Of a stretch of 64,000 nucleotides of DNA, positions 10,838 to 23,970 are shown one piece after another. The DNA is from Metaphire vulgaris (lineage: Eukaryota; Annelida; Clitellata; Crassiclitellata; Megascolecidae), in NCBI GenBank assembly GCA_018105865.1, contig JACLAT010000044.1, positions 186,001 through 250,000 of the forward strand, read 5' to 3'. The first letter of the stretch is position 1, and each line of letters begins with the position of its first letter. A program made the position numbers and the translations under genes. Below the pieces are notes generated by a model. It saw only the letters and a list, made by a program, of their open reading frames with translations, was not told the origin of the DNA and ran no database searches.

Positions 10838-11047
10838 TCAGTTTATTGCACTCCATAATGTTTTCATTCTTCCCATTGTTTGTAAACTCCTATTTATTTT
10901 CATTTTCACGTTTTCTATGTGTTTTCCGTCGCTCTTGAGTATTCCTCCAACATATATACTTGAATGTTTCAACTTTTCCAATAACCGACCATTTAGTACG
11001 ATTTCTATCTTATCCCCTACCTCGAAACAGCCATAACTTTTTTTCAT
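10838..11047 (-). pseudogene. LINE RT thumb fragment
   Basis: The minus frame has IEIVLNGRLLEKLKHSSIYVG, ILKSDGKHIENVKMKINRSL and MGRMKTLWS. These match the 'leqv..f.YLG..i.sDG....ei..Ri..a' segment after the catalytic core of LINE RTs. It is only about 70 codons and belongs to a different LINE from its neighbour. Confidence 0.65.
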
Positions 11048-12160
11048 TGTTAGTATTCAGGACAATTTTTTGCTTGTATCATTTACTTCATTAACGACAC
11101 TGGTCAACATCAAATTTATTATCTAAGGTTTCTTAACAGATTTAGGACAATTGCAATGTCCTAAATCCAAAAACATTGGTTTTGCTCAATCAGGTCAACT
11201 TTTTTATATTTCTATACCATACGTGATGATTTTTTTATATATACATGTAGTTTCTATTAACGTCAGGCAGATTTTATTATAATGAAATGGTCAACATACA
11301 ATTTTTTGCCTGCAAGGACCTGTTCTTGAGTAATTTTGGTGCCCTATTTCAAAACATTTTATCCGTTTTACCCCATTAGCTCTAGTTTTTCAGATACGAC
11401 TTAGTCGTCTTTGTATTTTGGCTCTACTAATGATACGTTAAATGCAGAATTTTTAATCAATTGAAATTCTATCCTTAAACAGGAAAAATCTTCAGAGCAA
11501 CAAATATTACATATTTAAATACAACTATATAAATTAGTGTATTAGTTGTCATTCACTTTGTCACACTAGAAATTTAAAAAATGACACTTCAAACATTTAT
11601 CATGCAATTGTATTTCTAAATGTGTCCTGAAGATTTATTGCTGTTTCTTCGTCCACAATTACCTCAAAAACAGTTTTCAGGAATTGTGCTTATTTAATTA
11701 AATAATATGAATAATATAATTTATTATACTCTACATATTTAAATTAATATCTTCTGGAAATGTAAGACCTTTAATGTTACTAACAAAGACCTTTAGATGA
11801 GATCAATAAAAAACTTCAAAAGCTACATAAGCCTAAAGCAAATATAGATAATTTTCATGCAATTCCAACATAGGATATATGAGCGTATATTTTTTTAAAA
11901 ACTATAGCTGATAGAGAAAATCTGATGCTATAGTTAGAATCAGCACCCTAAATATACCAAGAAACGGGTCTTAGGCCTACTTCTAGAGCAACAGGGCAGC
12001 ACAAATATTCGTTGTGGCCCTTTGTGATAGTTTGTAGATCCTGGATATTTTTACTCATCAGGCTTAACATAATCTGCAAACTTCAAATTATTCATGTCTT
12101 CACCACTGCATTTCACTCCTGCTTAAACTGTTTTTATATTCTTTGATGCTAGTGTAGGCC
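11048..12160. other. AT-rich region without recognised features
   Basis: About 1.1 kb of AT-rich sequence with no convincing frame or element ends. A 9-bp inverted repeat (TTTAGGACA and TGTCCTAAA) lies at 11,141-11,165. Confidence 0.4.
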
Positions 12161-12186
12161 CTATATTGTAGTGTATAGTGTATATG

Positions 12187-12320
12187 TACACTCCAGAATA
12201 ACGATGAACAGCGTTAGCGACAGCGTACAGCCTTGTCTTGTTCCTATATTCGTGATGAACCATTCGGATAAGTCACCATCGACTTTGATTGCACTTTCAA
12301 CTTTCTGATTCGTCGTAACC
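12187..12320 (-). pseudogene. Small LINE RT fragment
   Basis: The minus frame reads KVDGDLSEWFITNIGTRQGC then TLSLTLFIVILE, which matches the RT motif 'f.i..GvrQGc.lSp.LFn..le'. Nothing else of the RT is visible on either side. It is a short relic. Confidence 0.65.
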
Positions 12321-13054
12321 GTAAAACCGGCAAAATATTGTGTATAGCCGCTGAGCCGAAAATATTTAGTCGTAATCGTAAAACCGCCGAAAAATATGTG
12401 GCTAGCCAAAAATCTTGTCATTGCGCATAAATGAAAACACAGGTGCTGCAATGCAGGGTGATTATACAGGTCTGAAAATTATTATCATCGGTCAAGGGTA
12501 AACCATGAATGGCGATAGCGTTTCCCACTCAAAGAATTGAATGACCATATTACAGTAATCATGTTTAGGCCTATGATGCGCAGTAATGGCTCAACGAATT
12601 ACTCATCCGAAGAAAAACTTTAGAAATAATGATTATCCAAGCCGAACATCTATAAAAATCAGGCTGAAAAATTATAAAATTGCGTCAAGTTTAAACCGAA
12701 AGTGCTAGTTCATTAATTTTTCGACTTAGCCGAAAATTATGTTCAATTAAACCAGCTGATTGCATTCAAAATTGTGTCGTTTGAAACAGCTTTAGGCATC
12801 TTGTGCAGCAAGTCACTCATCGTTTGTTTCTAAATTAATGGTCAACGAAGAGGAGACAACTGAACGTAAGACATTCTAATTTTAGATAGCTCCATGACTG
12901 ACTATAAACAAAAGAAGGAACCACTTTTTCTGTCAGAGCGAGATATTGATCTGTCGTCAAGCGATTCGTGGCGATGCGTTTTGAAAATACGGGTTTGATT
13001 GATTAAAGTCAAATTGCGTGTTCTGAGTGGCAGTTCCGATGGCGTCGCAGGCTC
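12321..13054. other. No gene seen
   Basis: No recognisable coding or RNA feature. The word AAAATATTTAGTCGTA with neighbouring GCCGA also appears near 7150, so this may contain a decayed repeat. Confidence 0.35.
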
Positions 13055-13131
13055 TCCTCTCTCTCTCTCTCTCTCCCTCTCTCTTTCTCTTTCTCTTTCT
13101 CTCTCTGTCTCTCTCTGTCTCTCTCTCTGCC

Positions 13132-13175
<44 letters not shown>
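13055..13175. repeat. (CT)n microsatellite
   Basis: An imperfect CT run with TTTCTC and TGTCTC variants. The Arg-Glu and Ser-Leu frames across it are artefacts of the repeat. Confidence 0.95.
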
Positions 13176-13177
<2 letters not shown>

Positions 13178-13867
13178 GCTGGCAATCGATTCTCCCCCGC
13201 CTCAGCACAGGTCGTGTCGTCGAGGAGTGTTTGTCTAATCTTAAGGCAAGCGTCGTTTCTGGCAATTGAAGCTGGCCCAGGAACAAACTGAACCAAGTAA
13301 GGAATCGAGGCTGCGTGCATTTCTTTCTGTCTGATTCTTTGACTAGTTTCGCGTCTCTTCCTATCTGTCTTTTTGTCTATTGTTTGTGTCAGTGGTCTTG
13401 ATGTGTAATAGTCATCTGATTAATTTATCAAATTATTTGTCTCGTCTGAAGCGGGGGCGAATAATACTTGAATGTCCATGTTTTGGTTCAGTTGATGAAA
13501 TCCAGAAAGCAAAATCGGTCTTCATTTTCTCCCTCCCTCCGTCTCTCTCTTTCTCGTCATCTTCTTCTTAATACCTATCTACTTGTCCTCCTGTGACAAA
13601 AATTTATTTGTGCGATAAAGATCAATTATAAGGACCTATTTACTATTGAAATTCTTTTGTATTTATTTAGTGACAGTATATAGCGGTTCTTTGGACGCAG
13701 ATCTTTCACGGACATTTCCTGAGATTCTTAGCATATATAAAGTCTAGGCTGCTGCTATTCAGTTATTTTCCTTTTGATTGTTCAATCGTTCCCAGCAGTT
13801 TTCTTTGAATTACTTTGATAAGTTATGTGTACTTTGCGTAATTTGTATAGTTCTACGCAGTGTTGAT
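13176..13867. other. No gene seen
   Basis: A short pyrimidine-rich patch occurs at 13,530-13,570. Nothing else is recognisable. Confidence 0.35.
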
Positions 13868-14326
13868 CATAGATGTAAAAAACGTTTTTATGTTTTTTTT
13901 ATTTTTTCTTAAAAACATGTTTTTAATGTTTTTTATTTCCTTATGTTTTTTTTATCTTATTTCCTGCATATCAATTTCCGAGTCCTGAGCATCCTCAAAT
14001 TTTTTTATCAATTCATTCTGAATGGAAGCCGCCTCAAGCAACGTCAGTCAATTGAAATGGGTTAAGAAGAGACATCAAGCAACGCTGCAATGGTGCATTG
14101 TGCACCATCGCTGGCTGGGACCACTAATTGCAGTCTGTTGGTCCAATTAGGTGAGCCAAGCAAACGTCCGCTGGACCGCAGCAGTCATGTCCACCACGAA
14201 GTTTGTAGCCCAAGGATCTTGTGATTAGAGCGGGCATGAGTAAGCAATGTTTTAAATGTTTTTTATATTTTCAAAAACATGTTTTTTCATGTTTTTATTT
14301 TAATATTTATGTTTTTTACATCTATG
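13868..14326. mobile_element. hAT MITE with AAAACATG subterminal repeats
   Basis: Ends are CATAGATGTAAAAAACG and its inverse (TTTTTTACATCTATG). The flanks GTGTTGAT (13,860-13,867) and GTTTTGAT (14,327-14,334) match at 7 of 8. Both ends are full of AAAACATG/CATGTTTT units. The interior (about 14,000-14,240) is unrelated unique sequence. Confidence 0.83.
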
Positions 14327-14378
14327 GTTTTGATCGTTTAAATTGTGAGGTTTGTTAATAAAGAGAACGAGATTAATT

Positions 14379-16423
14379 TGTGGCGACTCCGCCGGCTCGC
14401 GGTCTCGTAGCGCGGCCAGCGGTCGGGCGGCCCCCAACGCCCGCTCGGTCTCCCGATCGCCATCAGCCGCCGACTCTGCCTGATCGGCGGCGTCACTTTC
14501 CCTTTCCGGCTCTCCGACATCAGAGGAGGTGTCCGCGGCTGCCGGGCAGTCAGCGCACTGAGGATGGCCGCTCCTCAACGTAGGGTTCTCGTTTTCCTCC
14601 TCTGACTCTCTATCCGTTCCGGCCCCGGCCTCGTCCGAGAGACCCTTTAACTCATGCCTCTTATCGCTGGCCACCGCTTGGTCTCGGCGCCTTAAGCGAT
14701 TTCGATAGGCATTCCTGGTCTCTGGCTTCGACTTGGCCCCGCGTCTCTTCATTCTCGGCAATCTAGCCGTCTTCCGTTCTCTTATAGACAGGCGGCGTTG
14801 TCTCTTGGCTTCCTCACACGATGGGTAATCTCTGCTCTCGCTTTTAGACGGGCAGCGGCGTCTGTTTGCTTCCTCAGCGCTTTCACCAAACCCGAGGTTA
14901 TCCGTGCCTGAATGGACGGCGGTCCACTCTTTTCCTTGGCCGTCGATTCACCCAAACTGTCTCCCCGCGCCTATACGACAGGCGGGCGTCTGTCCCCTCC
15001 CTTGGCTCAGAATTGACCTCCTGGGCACTAACGTGACCTCAGGTAGGCGAGGTTCATCACAGCCAAGGCTCACCTTCACGGACAGTGCGCTGAGACTCCG
15101 GCGTCACAGCGACTTTCAAAGACACGCACACAACTTGCCTTTATTGGTTTATTCTTATTTAATAATAAACCAAACAACAATGACAACAATGGCTACAGTG
15201 GCAACACTGGTCACACGGACAAAGACGCGGTAGCTAGACGCAGTCCGGCAGCCACAATAACTAGCGCACAGGAACTGCAATCAATAGCCTTTGATACGTC
15301 AGTATGAAACGATAAGCTTTAGCACTTTAAACGGGCTCCAAATACTCGCTTTCAATCGCTGTTCTTTCTTTACTCTATCGCCTCACAGTATAACCGAGCA
15401 TAGTACGAAAAGAGGATCTCATATTCATGACTGAAATTTTTAGAGTTTTGAAACTTTTTGACGGGCACTTAGGCGGATTTTTCGTCTGTAGTCTGTATTT
15501 TCGCGTAGTTGCCGTCAATAGGAAAAAGTAGGGACTTGCTTAAGAACGTTTTCCTTAGCGGTGATCAAGGGCTTCGTCTACGGCTAAGCGACGCGGCAAT
15601 CGCTCCTGCCAGATGGGCGCGCGTCTCAAGCGGACTTTAGTTCAACAGCCGCCTGCGTCCGCCTAGTGACGCGGGCTACATAAATTCCCATCTTTCGGAG
15701 ATTTTCGATTTTTAGAACCAGCCCTTGAGGGCGCTCGCTCCCAAATGTCCCTATCTACGCGTTTTATCCGCCAGAAAGCTTAACTTCGGACCCACCCCTC
15801 TAGCGTCGTCGGCAGCGGCGAAAGGCGCTTCGCCGCCGGCGACGCGCATCGCCGTCAGGACCTGTTCCCCGGGCGCCGCTCTTTAGGCGGAATTTCAAAC
15901 TGTAGGGCCACGTCCGCTTAGATGCCGTCAGAGCAGGGAGAACCTAAGCAGTGGCGTCGTCGTTATCGGTGGTAAGCGACCTCGTCTACGGGCCCAGCCC
16001 TTCGCTAATCACCCCTGGTAGCCGGGCGCCGATGTTCAGGCGTACGCATCGACTACGCAGCCGATCGCTGCCGCACGCGTCGAACAGCCAGACGCACGGT
16101 TCCCAGTAGAGGCCTCGCATCGCGCGGCCTCCGTCTTGCATGCGGCGATCTTTCAGCGGCTAAACTCTACTCGCTAGAGACCGAGGCCCTCCCGGGAACC
16201 TATAATCGTTGCCGGTTTTTATAGCCCATCTCTCGGTCTTTGGGCGGCCGTGGCGATTCTAAATTTTTACCGAAGCCTTAGCGTCTTAGCCTAGCGCGTG
16301 CTCTGTCCGTTTTACATGGATTAAAACTCTATTAATTAATCCAAATTAGTACAAAATACATTATTATAACGCTAATTAATTAGATTAAATTATTAACTAA
16401 CAAGTTTATACAGTTAAGCAATC

Positions 16424-16514
<91 letters not shown>

Positions 16515-16539
16515 CTATCTGTGGCACATGGTCGCCACA
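14379..16539 (-). mobile_element. Solo LTR of the long-LTR Gypsy family
   Basis: It begins TGTGGCGACT and ends GGTCGCCACA, and is collinear with the LTRs of the full element at 29,788-41,988. It is flanked by AATT at 14,375-14,378 and 16,540-16,543, a 4-bp target duplication. No internal region is present, as expected after LTR-LTR recombination. Relative to the full element it has a partial tandem duplication of about 60 bp near 14,810-14,875 and scattered substitutions. It still keeps the open frame that starts near 14,752 (minus) and runs to the LTR end without a stop. A (TAA)n tract lies at 16,424-16,513. Confidence 0.92.
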
Positions 16540-16795
16540 AATTAAGATAGTCTATTTGATTCAGTTCTTTTCTTTCTTAAAATTCTTTATCAACTCAGCC
16601 ATCTGAAACCAAATTTGAGTATTTTGTGTGGCAGCCGTTTGAAATTCAGGGAATAATAGGAGGCGAGTGGCACAATGGCACATTATGCATCATCCACTTT
16701 CTTGTGGCTAGCGCCGTTCAACAATTCTTTTGCTTAAATGAACAATTATTACCAGAACATACATTCATGAACGCCAACCATACCAATCCCTAAAC

Positions 16796-17790
16796 CAGGG
16801 TTGTCCAACTGGCGGCCCGCGGGCCGGATTCGGCCCGCAGACCAGTTTCATCCGGCCCGCCACCGAGTTTGGAGAAATAACAATTTTTGCTATAGGACCG
16901 GTTATTACCGTTATTTTATAGGACTATACTTGGACTAGGAGGTTATCAAATTGCTTACTTATCCACACCACAGGTGACGGCGGTTATTAAACTTACTTAT
17001 TTGCTACTTATTACTATAACTTGCTTACATTTGTCATCTCGCCGCAAGTCTCGTTCTCGCTCAGTTAAAATTTGACGCCGTTTTCAGCAGTTTGCTAATG
17101 TAATAACATTTTCGTTTTTTTATACGACTTGGCGCCACAAGCATTGGTGTTGACATTGCTGGTATTGTTAGTGAAAACCTTTTCCGCAGTGCTCGCACTA
17201 TATTAGAAAGTCTTCACTCAATAGAATAGAATGGATCATTAGATTGAAATTGAACAGAATCAATCGAATGACTGTCACTATCTTACTAAATCTAAGACAC
17301 TAAGCCGGTAGAATACTAATACTTACTTGCTACTTAATTTTAACTGGAATACTATGCTAAAATGATAATATTATATAGCAATATAGCTGTTTATAGCAGT
17401 TACCACCGAAGTGTTTTTTATTTCTTGGTTAACACTTGGGCCTAGTCTTACATTAGTCGTATATATAGTCTTATTTTCAATAGCGTCATTTCACACTTTT
17501 CTTAGGGGGCAAGACATTTTTGGCAAATTTTTAACAATTTTGGCCCTATTGTTTGCACATTTCACATTTATTTATTATTGAATACATCATTTCTTCATTT
17601 CCTTGGGGCCACGGCACCTTCCCTGCCCCACCGCTAAATGACGCCTCTGCTTATTTTATAACAGTTTTATATGGCATGCCATACATATATGTCATAATTA
17701 TGCCATATTAAGTGCTGCAACTTGCTTGGCCCGCCAAGGGTCTAAACATTTTTGTGCGGCCCACGAGAGCATGAAGGTTGGACAACGCTG
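16796..17790. mobile_element. Non-autonomous hAT, 995 bp, perfect TSD
   Basis: The left end CAGGGTTGTCCAAC and the right end (inverse of CAGCGTTGTCCAAC) differ at one base. The 8-bp duplication CCCTAAAC is perfect (16,788-16,795 and 17,791-17,798). Subterminal GGCGGCCCGCGGGCC and its relatives are typical of hAT MITEs. There is no coding capacity. Confidence 0.95.
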
Positions 17791-17798
17791 CCCTAAAC

Positions 17799-18289
17799 AG
17801 AACCGTATCTTATCCTTCCTCCTCGTCTTTCAAGTTTTACGCTACTTGCGCATCGTTTGATAGTCTCGTCATTCAGTTCTGGCCTTTGTGTTCTTTCTTC
17901 GGCATCTTTCTGTTGTCATCATCCGTCTTCTATCGCAAATCTAGTTCTTCTCTTCGTGTTTCGATCTTGCAGTTGGCTCGTTTAATGTCGTTGTCAGGTG
18001 CTGCAACATCAAATGATGATGATGATCGTCACTCAAAAAACGCGATTGGCTTCTTTTTCGGTTTGAAATTGTAAATAATAAGGTAATGATATTTAGGAAC
18101 ATTTTTAGCGCCGGTTACATTACTCTAATGGTATCAATCGATGATATTCATAATCCGTCCGCAAAAGTTCCAGTCATTTCAGAGATCAGTCAGTGGAAAA
18201 CAGCGAGGCAGAGATGTGGGGAAATGCCTTTTGAGGCTATTGGAAGAGATGTGTCTTAAGCCTTGATCAGAAGATATTCAATTTATTGG
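17799..18289. other. No confident gene
   Basis: A 98-codon Ser-rich plus-strand frame (17,778-18,074) starts inside the hAT end and has no recognisable motif. A short (GAT)n tract lies at 18,012-18,026. Confidence 0.35.
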
Positions 18290-18815
18290 AAGATATGACA
18301 ACTAGAGGGAGATAGGTCCAGATTTTTTTGCCCAGAAATAGGAAAAGCCTCTCTTACGAATTTCAGTGTTGGTTCTAGGTACATTTATCAATGAACTAGC
18401 AAACCTTGTTAAACGAGAATGATCAGACATTGATTTCAAATACTGAGGTTGGCCAGACTGCAGTATTTTGTGTTTTATAAACCAGACCAGTCTTGAATGC
18501 TATTTTCTGCTCTACCGGTAGCCAGTGTAATTTTTGAATAACAGGTTTAATATGATTGTGATCATGCTTACGAGTTTTAGTAATGGCTCGAGCAATAGGA
18601 TTCTGAATCCTCAGAAGCTTTTGCACATTAGAATTGGTCATAGCATTGTAAAACGAATTGCAATAATCAAGTCTACTGACAATGAGAGCATGAGCAAGAG
18701 GAATGAGAAAAATATCACGAACATGCTGAATATATCTCTCATTTTGGAATAAGCAGTTAAATTTAGATGCATGCTTGTTTACATGGTCAGTAAATGACAT
18801 GAGTTTATTCAAATA
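18290..18815 (-). pseudogene. CR1/L2-like LINE C-terminal fragment
   Basis: The minus frame reads FLIPLAHALIVSRLDYCNSF, LLRIQNPIARAIT and IKPVIQKLHWLPVEQKIAFK. These are diagnostic of the region after the RT palm in CR1/L2 elements. Further down (about 18,400-18,290) a different frame has the RGFSYFWAK remnant of the 'rsF...apklWN' motif. Both ends are lost. Confidence 0.8.
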
Positions 18816-18969
18816 GGCCTATTGCATTTAAGTTGCGGACAGACGGACTTTGATTAACTGAAGTGTTTTCAAATTTAATGGAAATTATGCCATCAAATGA
18901 TCAAATCCACTGAGGTTAGATGATGTCCCAGGAAGTAGCCTAAGAACTCGGTTTTAAGGGTTTAATGAA

Positions 18970-19990
18970 AGCTTATTCATCATCATCATCTTCTCCTTGT
19001 TCCTTCATGAACTGAAGTTAAGGTGACAGCATGAATTTCTTTCCTCCAACCATGTCGATCTTCTGTCTTCTTGACTGCTGCTGACATTTTCATTCCTGTC
19101 CACTCTTCCACGTCATCCGTCCATCTTCTCCCTGGTCGCCCTCTTCGTCTAGTTCCCGACATAATTCCTTGTTGGATTGTCCTCTCCAATGTTGACCTAG
19201 TGTCGCTGTTCCGCTGTACGTGTCCAAAGTATTGCAGCTTCCTTCTTTTGCACATGTTGAGGAAACGTCTTTCCGTGCCTGACATTTTCAAAACCTCCTC
19301 ATTGGTTTTCCTATCTCTCCAGCTTATGCTTTGCATGGTACGTAATGAGTACATTTCAAAAGCTTCTATTCTTCTCTGTATTTTTCTTTTCAGAGTCCAA
19401 CTTTCACATCCATATGATGCTGTACTCCATGCAACACTCTCGATTATCCTCTTCTTTGTTCTCATGCTGATATTATTGTCTTTCCAAATGTTCTTCATTT
19501 TTCTGATGGCAACCCTTCCTTTTGTCAATCTGGCCTTTATTTCTTCCTCTAGGAGCAGTCTTCTGATATAATTGTGCCAAGATATGTAAACTTTCCCACT
19601 TGTTCCATTACCTTCTGATCTACTCTGATGGAAACTTTGTCTCCGTTAGTTGTCATTACTTTTGATTTATTTACATTTATTTGAAGCCCATATTTCGCAC
19701 TCGCTTGTTCCACTCTGCTTACTAGTTCTTGAAGTTCCTGTGCGCTCGATGCCAGCAAAACCACATCGTCTGCATACCTTAGATTATTAATGGTTAGTCC
19801 ACCAACTTTGCATCCCCCTTTGAACCCTTCCAAAGCCACACGCATTATCATTTCTGCTATTATATTAAACAGACGTGGGGATATTATACAACCTTGTCTC
19901 ACGCCCTTTTTTATTTTGAACCATTCTGTGACTGTTCCCATTATTCGTATGGCACCTTTTTGGTTTTTGTACAAATTTGTTAGTTTTTGT
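18970..19990 (-). pseudogene. Endonuclease-RT type LINE, 5'-truncated
   Basis: The frame 19,549-19,974 starts inside the RT palm: FKIKKGVRQGCIISPRLFNI, then NLRYADDVVLLA with the catalytic YADD, then thumb motif GKFTYLGTIISED. After a frame change near 19,530 a second frame carries WSTASYGCESWTLKRKIQRR, ISWRDRKTNEEVLK, RKLQYFGHVQR and RRRGRPGRRW. The tail at 18,976-18,992 is (GAT)n on the minus strand. It is a different family from the copies at 9520 and 26,893. A single frameshift separates the two coding parts. Confidence 0.88.
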
Positions 19991-20263
19991 TTGTTATTAC
20001 ATAAACATAAAAACCTTGAACTTTTTGCAGACAGATCAATTTTTAGTCACACCGAAGAGGTTTTACAATCGAATGCAATAAATAACTGAGTATTGTTAGC
20101 ACAGAAATGATAACCAGCAAATGTCTGCGATATTTGTCTGCGATTTGAACCACTCCGGAGCAATATCCGATACATCAAACCATTGTTCATGTCTATGGAG
20201 AAGAATTTCATAGCAAAACCTACAAGTCAAATACTGTAAGTGGATTATCCATAGCAGACAAAA

Positions 20264-20775
20264 GTGTCACCCATTAAGTACGTCACGCTCGACGGAGGAG
20301 GGGTCTGGGAAAGTGCGAGTTTGTGACATGAAGGATGGGGTAAATATCACTGTGACGTCACACTGTCCGTAGTACATATAAAACCTGAAACATCCGGTGA
20401 TAATATGCATTCTCTTCTTATGTACGTATTCTAACAGAAGAGGTCAATAGTGTATAGTAATTATAGTGTGCTAGGTAGGCCTACTTGGAATTTTTCATCT
20501 CAATTACATTTGTCGTCAACTCGTCATTGCCCGAAGTTGAATGTTTCACTGTTGTTGAATGTTTCACTATGTTTCGCTGCTGAAAATTGAACGAAAAACT
20601 GGAATTTATTAAATGGAAAAACTGAATGACGTAATTTATGAATGGCGCTTTAGGAGGTTCGAGATTTGTGACGTACAGTGGCAGGCTGTGACAAGGGGTG
20701 GGATAAAAACTCAAAACTAGCGTGAGGGGCGGGATACAAACTCAAAACTAGCGTGACGTACTTTATGGACGACCC
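20264..20775. mobile_element. MITE with CATxAAGTACGTCACGC ends
   Basis: The left end GTGTCACCCATTAAGTACGT and the inverse right end GGGTCGTCCATAAAGTACGT form inverted repeats of about 28 bp with few mismatches. Possible duplication CAAA on both flanks. A 27-bp unit containing CAAACTCAAAACTAGCGTGA is tandem near the right end. Similar 'cat.aa.tacgtcacgc' MITEs occur in many invertebrates. I could not assign a superfamily. Confidence 0.8.
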
Positions 20776-20882
20776 CAAATATAACCATGAACTGTGATGA
20801 GCAGCCAATACAGCAGTTTCCATTGGATGAAATTTTCTGTAGGCCCTATGCAGACAGGACCATCTTTAGAATTTTGGACGTC

Positions 20883-21400
20883 CAGACAAAATAGCGCCGA
20901 CTAAACAGCGCCGACAAAATAGCTCCAAAAACCCCGACAAAATAGCGCCGACGTAATCGCGCGATATGAACCGAGCGACAATAATAAACGATCTCATATT
21001 CGGCTATGAGATGTCAAGGATATTAGAGACATTCTTCACAGTTTAGTATTTGTTTCTACGTTATTGATTAATATGAAGAGACATTTTTAACAGTTGTGAC
21101 ATTATTGTTGACTACGTTTATTAACTGTTTTTACTTATATAATATCATGAATGATTGTTCTTCTAAATTACATTAGTCCTGATATTATTGATTAATATAA
21201 AGAGACATTTTCATAATTATAATAGCTTTGTTGTATTAATTTTAATAAACAACTTAAATTGAAAGTTGTGCTCTCTATCGTTTCTTGCTTCGACGCTATT
21301 TTGTCGGCGCTCATTTGTCGGCGCTCATTTGTCGGCGCTAATTTGTCATCGCGATTTTGTCGGCGCTATTTTGTCGTGCGCGATTTTGTTACGGTACCGC
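20883..21400. mobile_element. Palindromic element with GACAAAATAGCGCC units
   Basis: Units close to GACAAAATAGCGCC run forward at 20,883-20,955 (four copies) and inverted at 21,285-21,395 (six copies). They enclose AT-rich sequence, giving a large inverted-repeat structure. No TSD was identified. It lies within the hAT at 20,855-22,915. Confidence 0.75.
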
Positions 21401-21431
21401 AGATTTGAATTTTCGCCCATTCACGTACGGA

Positions 21432-22503
<1,072 letters not shown>

Positions 22504-22923
22504 CATACGGACGTCTGTAGTCTGTTAGACTTTTACGGTACCGTAGCAACTGCCAAACGTTAATACGTTATGCCTACCGTAAGACGATATTTCACATAAC
22601 AAATAGAAAGGCTGTTAACAAAATGAAATTCCCTCCCCGTACCCAATAACTTTAGTCTGTGTTACGCCTATGACTAACAAGATCAAAATTACAACAGTGC
22701 TCATGTAAGTGACGTCATACAGCCCGTTGAGCCCGCTATTATTTATGCCAAGAATAGCAAAGAAAAGAATATTAAATCATATCCATTGAATTTCATTCAT
22801 TCATTATTCTATCAAAAACGCGCCTCGAAAATTTTTTCGCCCCCGTTTTATTTCGCCCCTAAAAATTTGTCGCCCTAGGCAGTGCCCAAACTGCCTAAGC
22901 TTTAAGATGGCCCTGTATGCAGA

Positions 22924-23332
22924 TTGTTTACAACTTTAGGCAATAAAGGATTGTGCCATGAAAGATTGAAACTGTTGCTCATATTTGCTTAATACCCATA
23001 TCGGAATAATATTAGAAGATAAATTAAGCATAAAGTGATTAAGCCTACTTCAAATACGAACATTCGAAATAACGCTAGTAAAGATCATGCTGTGATTGGT
23101 TGTTGTAGGCAATATGTAATACGCCATTTCATTGGTGGCATTTAATTTCATCCATCGTTTCATAATATGCCACATTTAAATATTTAAAAACAAGCCATAG
23201 GATTACAAGCGCCAAAAGTCGGCGTTGAGAAATTCATTCTTCATTCATTTTTCGTTCATTCTTCCCATGTCCTACTGTAGATTTATTCTTAAGCCACACC
23301 TACAGATTGACCCGGCCTAAATCTACTTTTTT
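22924..23332. other. No gene seen
   Basis: No recognisable coding region or element. The CATTCATTCTTCATTCATTTTTCG stretch near 23,235 is simple sequence. Confidence 0.35.
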
Positions 23333-23620
23333 AGGGCGGGAAGTTAGCATAGTGTTAACAACGTTGAATGATGGAGCAGGAGGAGGTCGCGGGTTCGAGT
23401 CCCGCAGGAGCCCTAAAGGTCGACTCAGCCTTTTTCGTGATGGTAAAATGATGAGCAATCGCAAAATTGCGAAGGTAACCATAGGATCGGCGGAATGACT
23501 GGCCACCGTCCGCTGATAAATAGCTTAGCCACCTATGGGCTGATGGTCATGAAAGTGGAGATCAGCACCGGCACCTACGAGCACAGTGCCTACGGATGAA
23601 CTTGACCTTTACCTTTAAAT
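23333..23620 (+). mobile_element. tRNA-derived SINE
   Basis: The head GGCGGGAAGTTAGCATAGTG resembles a Pol III A box, and GGTTCGAGTCC at 23,392-23,402 is a perfect B box. A body with GTCGACTCAGCC and GGAGATCAGCACCGGC follows, then a CTTTACC/CTTTACTT tail. A second, closely similar copy lies at 49,183-49,495. It is not a functional tRNA, because the cloverleaf cannot be completed. Confidence 0.88.
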
Positions 23621-23970
23621 CTACTTTACTTTACGTTGGCTTTGTAGCCAAACATCAGACCTTTTCAATTTAAACTGATTTCATTAAGTTTTGGCGGTAT
23701 CGTCCTCCAACCATCACTGCTTTAAAATGTGAGCGTGAGACTAAAGTTTTACGGGAGATGGCAGAGTGGGTTAAGGCAGGCTTGTCCATGGGATGGGACA
23801 CCCCATGGGAATCCCATGAGATTCGTCTCATGGGATGGGATGGGATGGGATGGGAAAGCACTGTTCCGTCTCATCCCATGGAACTCATGGGACAGAGCTT
23901 CTCTTTTTTAATTTGTTTGACCTTTTTGAAGCTTTTTACTTTTCTTTTTTCATATATTCATAATATAATT

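Noticed and set aside
12902..13286. Long Arg-Glu and Ser-Leu frames
   Set aside because: They only translate the (CT)n/(GA)n microsatellite.
23392..23402. tRNA gene (perfect B box)
   Set aside because: No acceptor stem or full cloverleaf can be formed, and a second dispersed copy with a SINE tail exists at 49,183.
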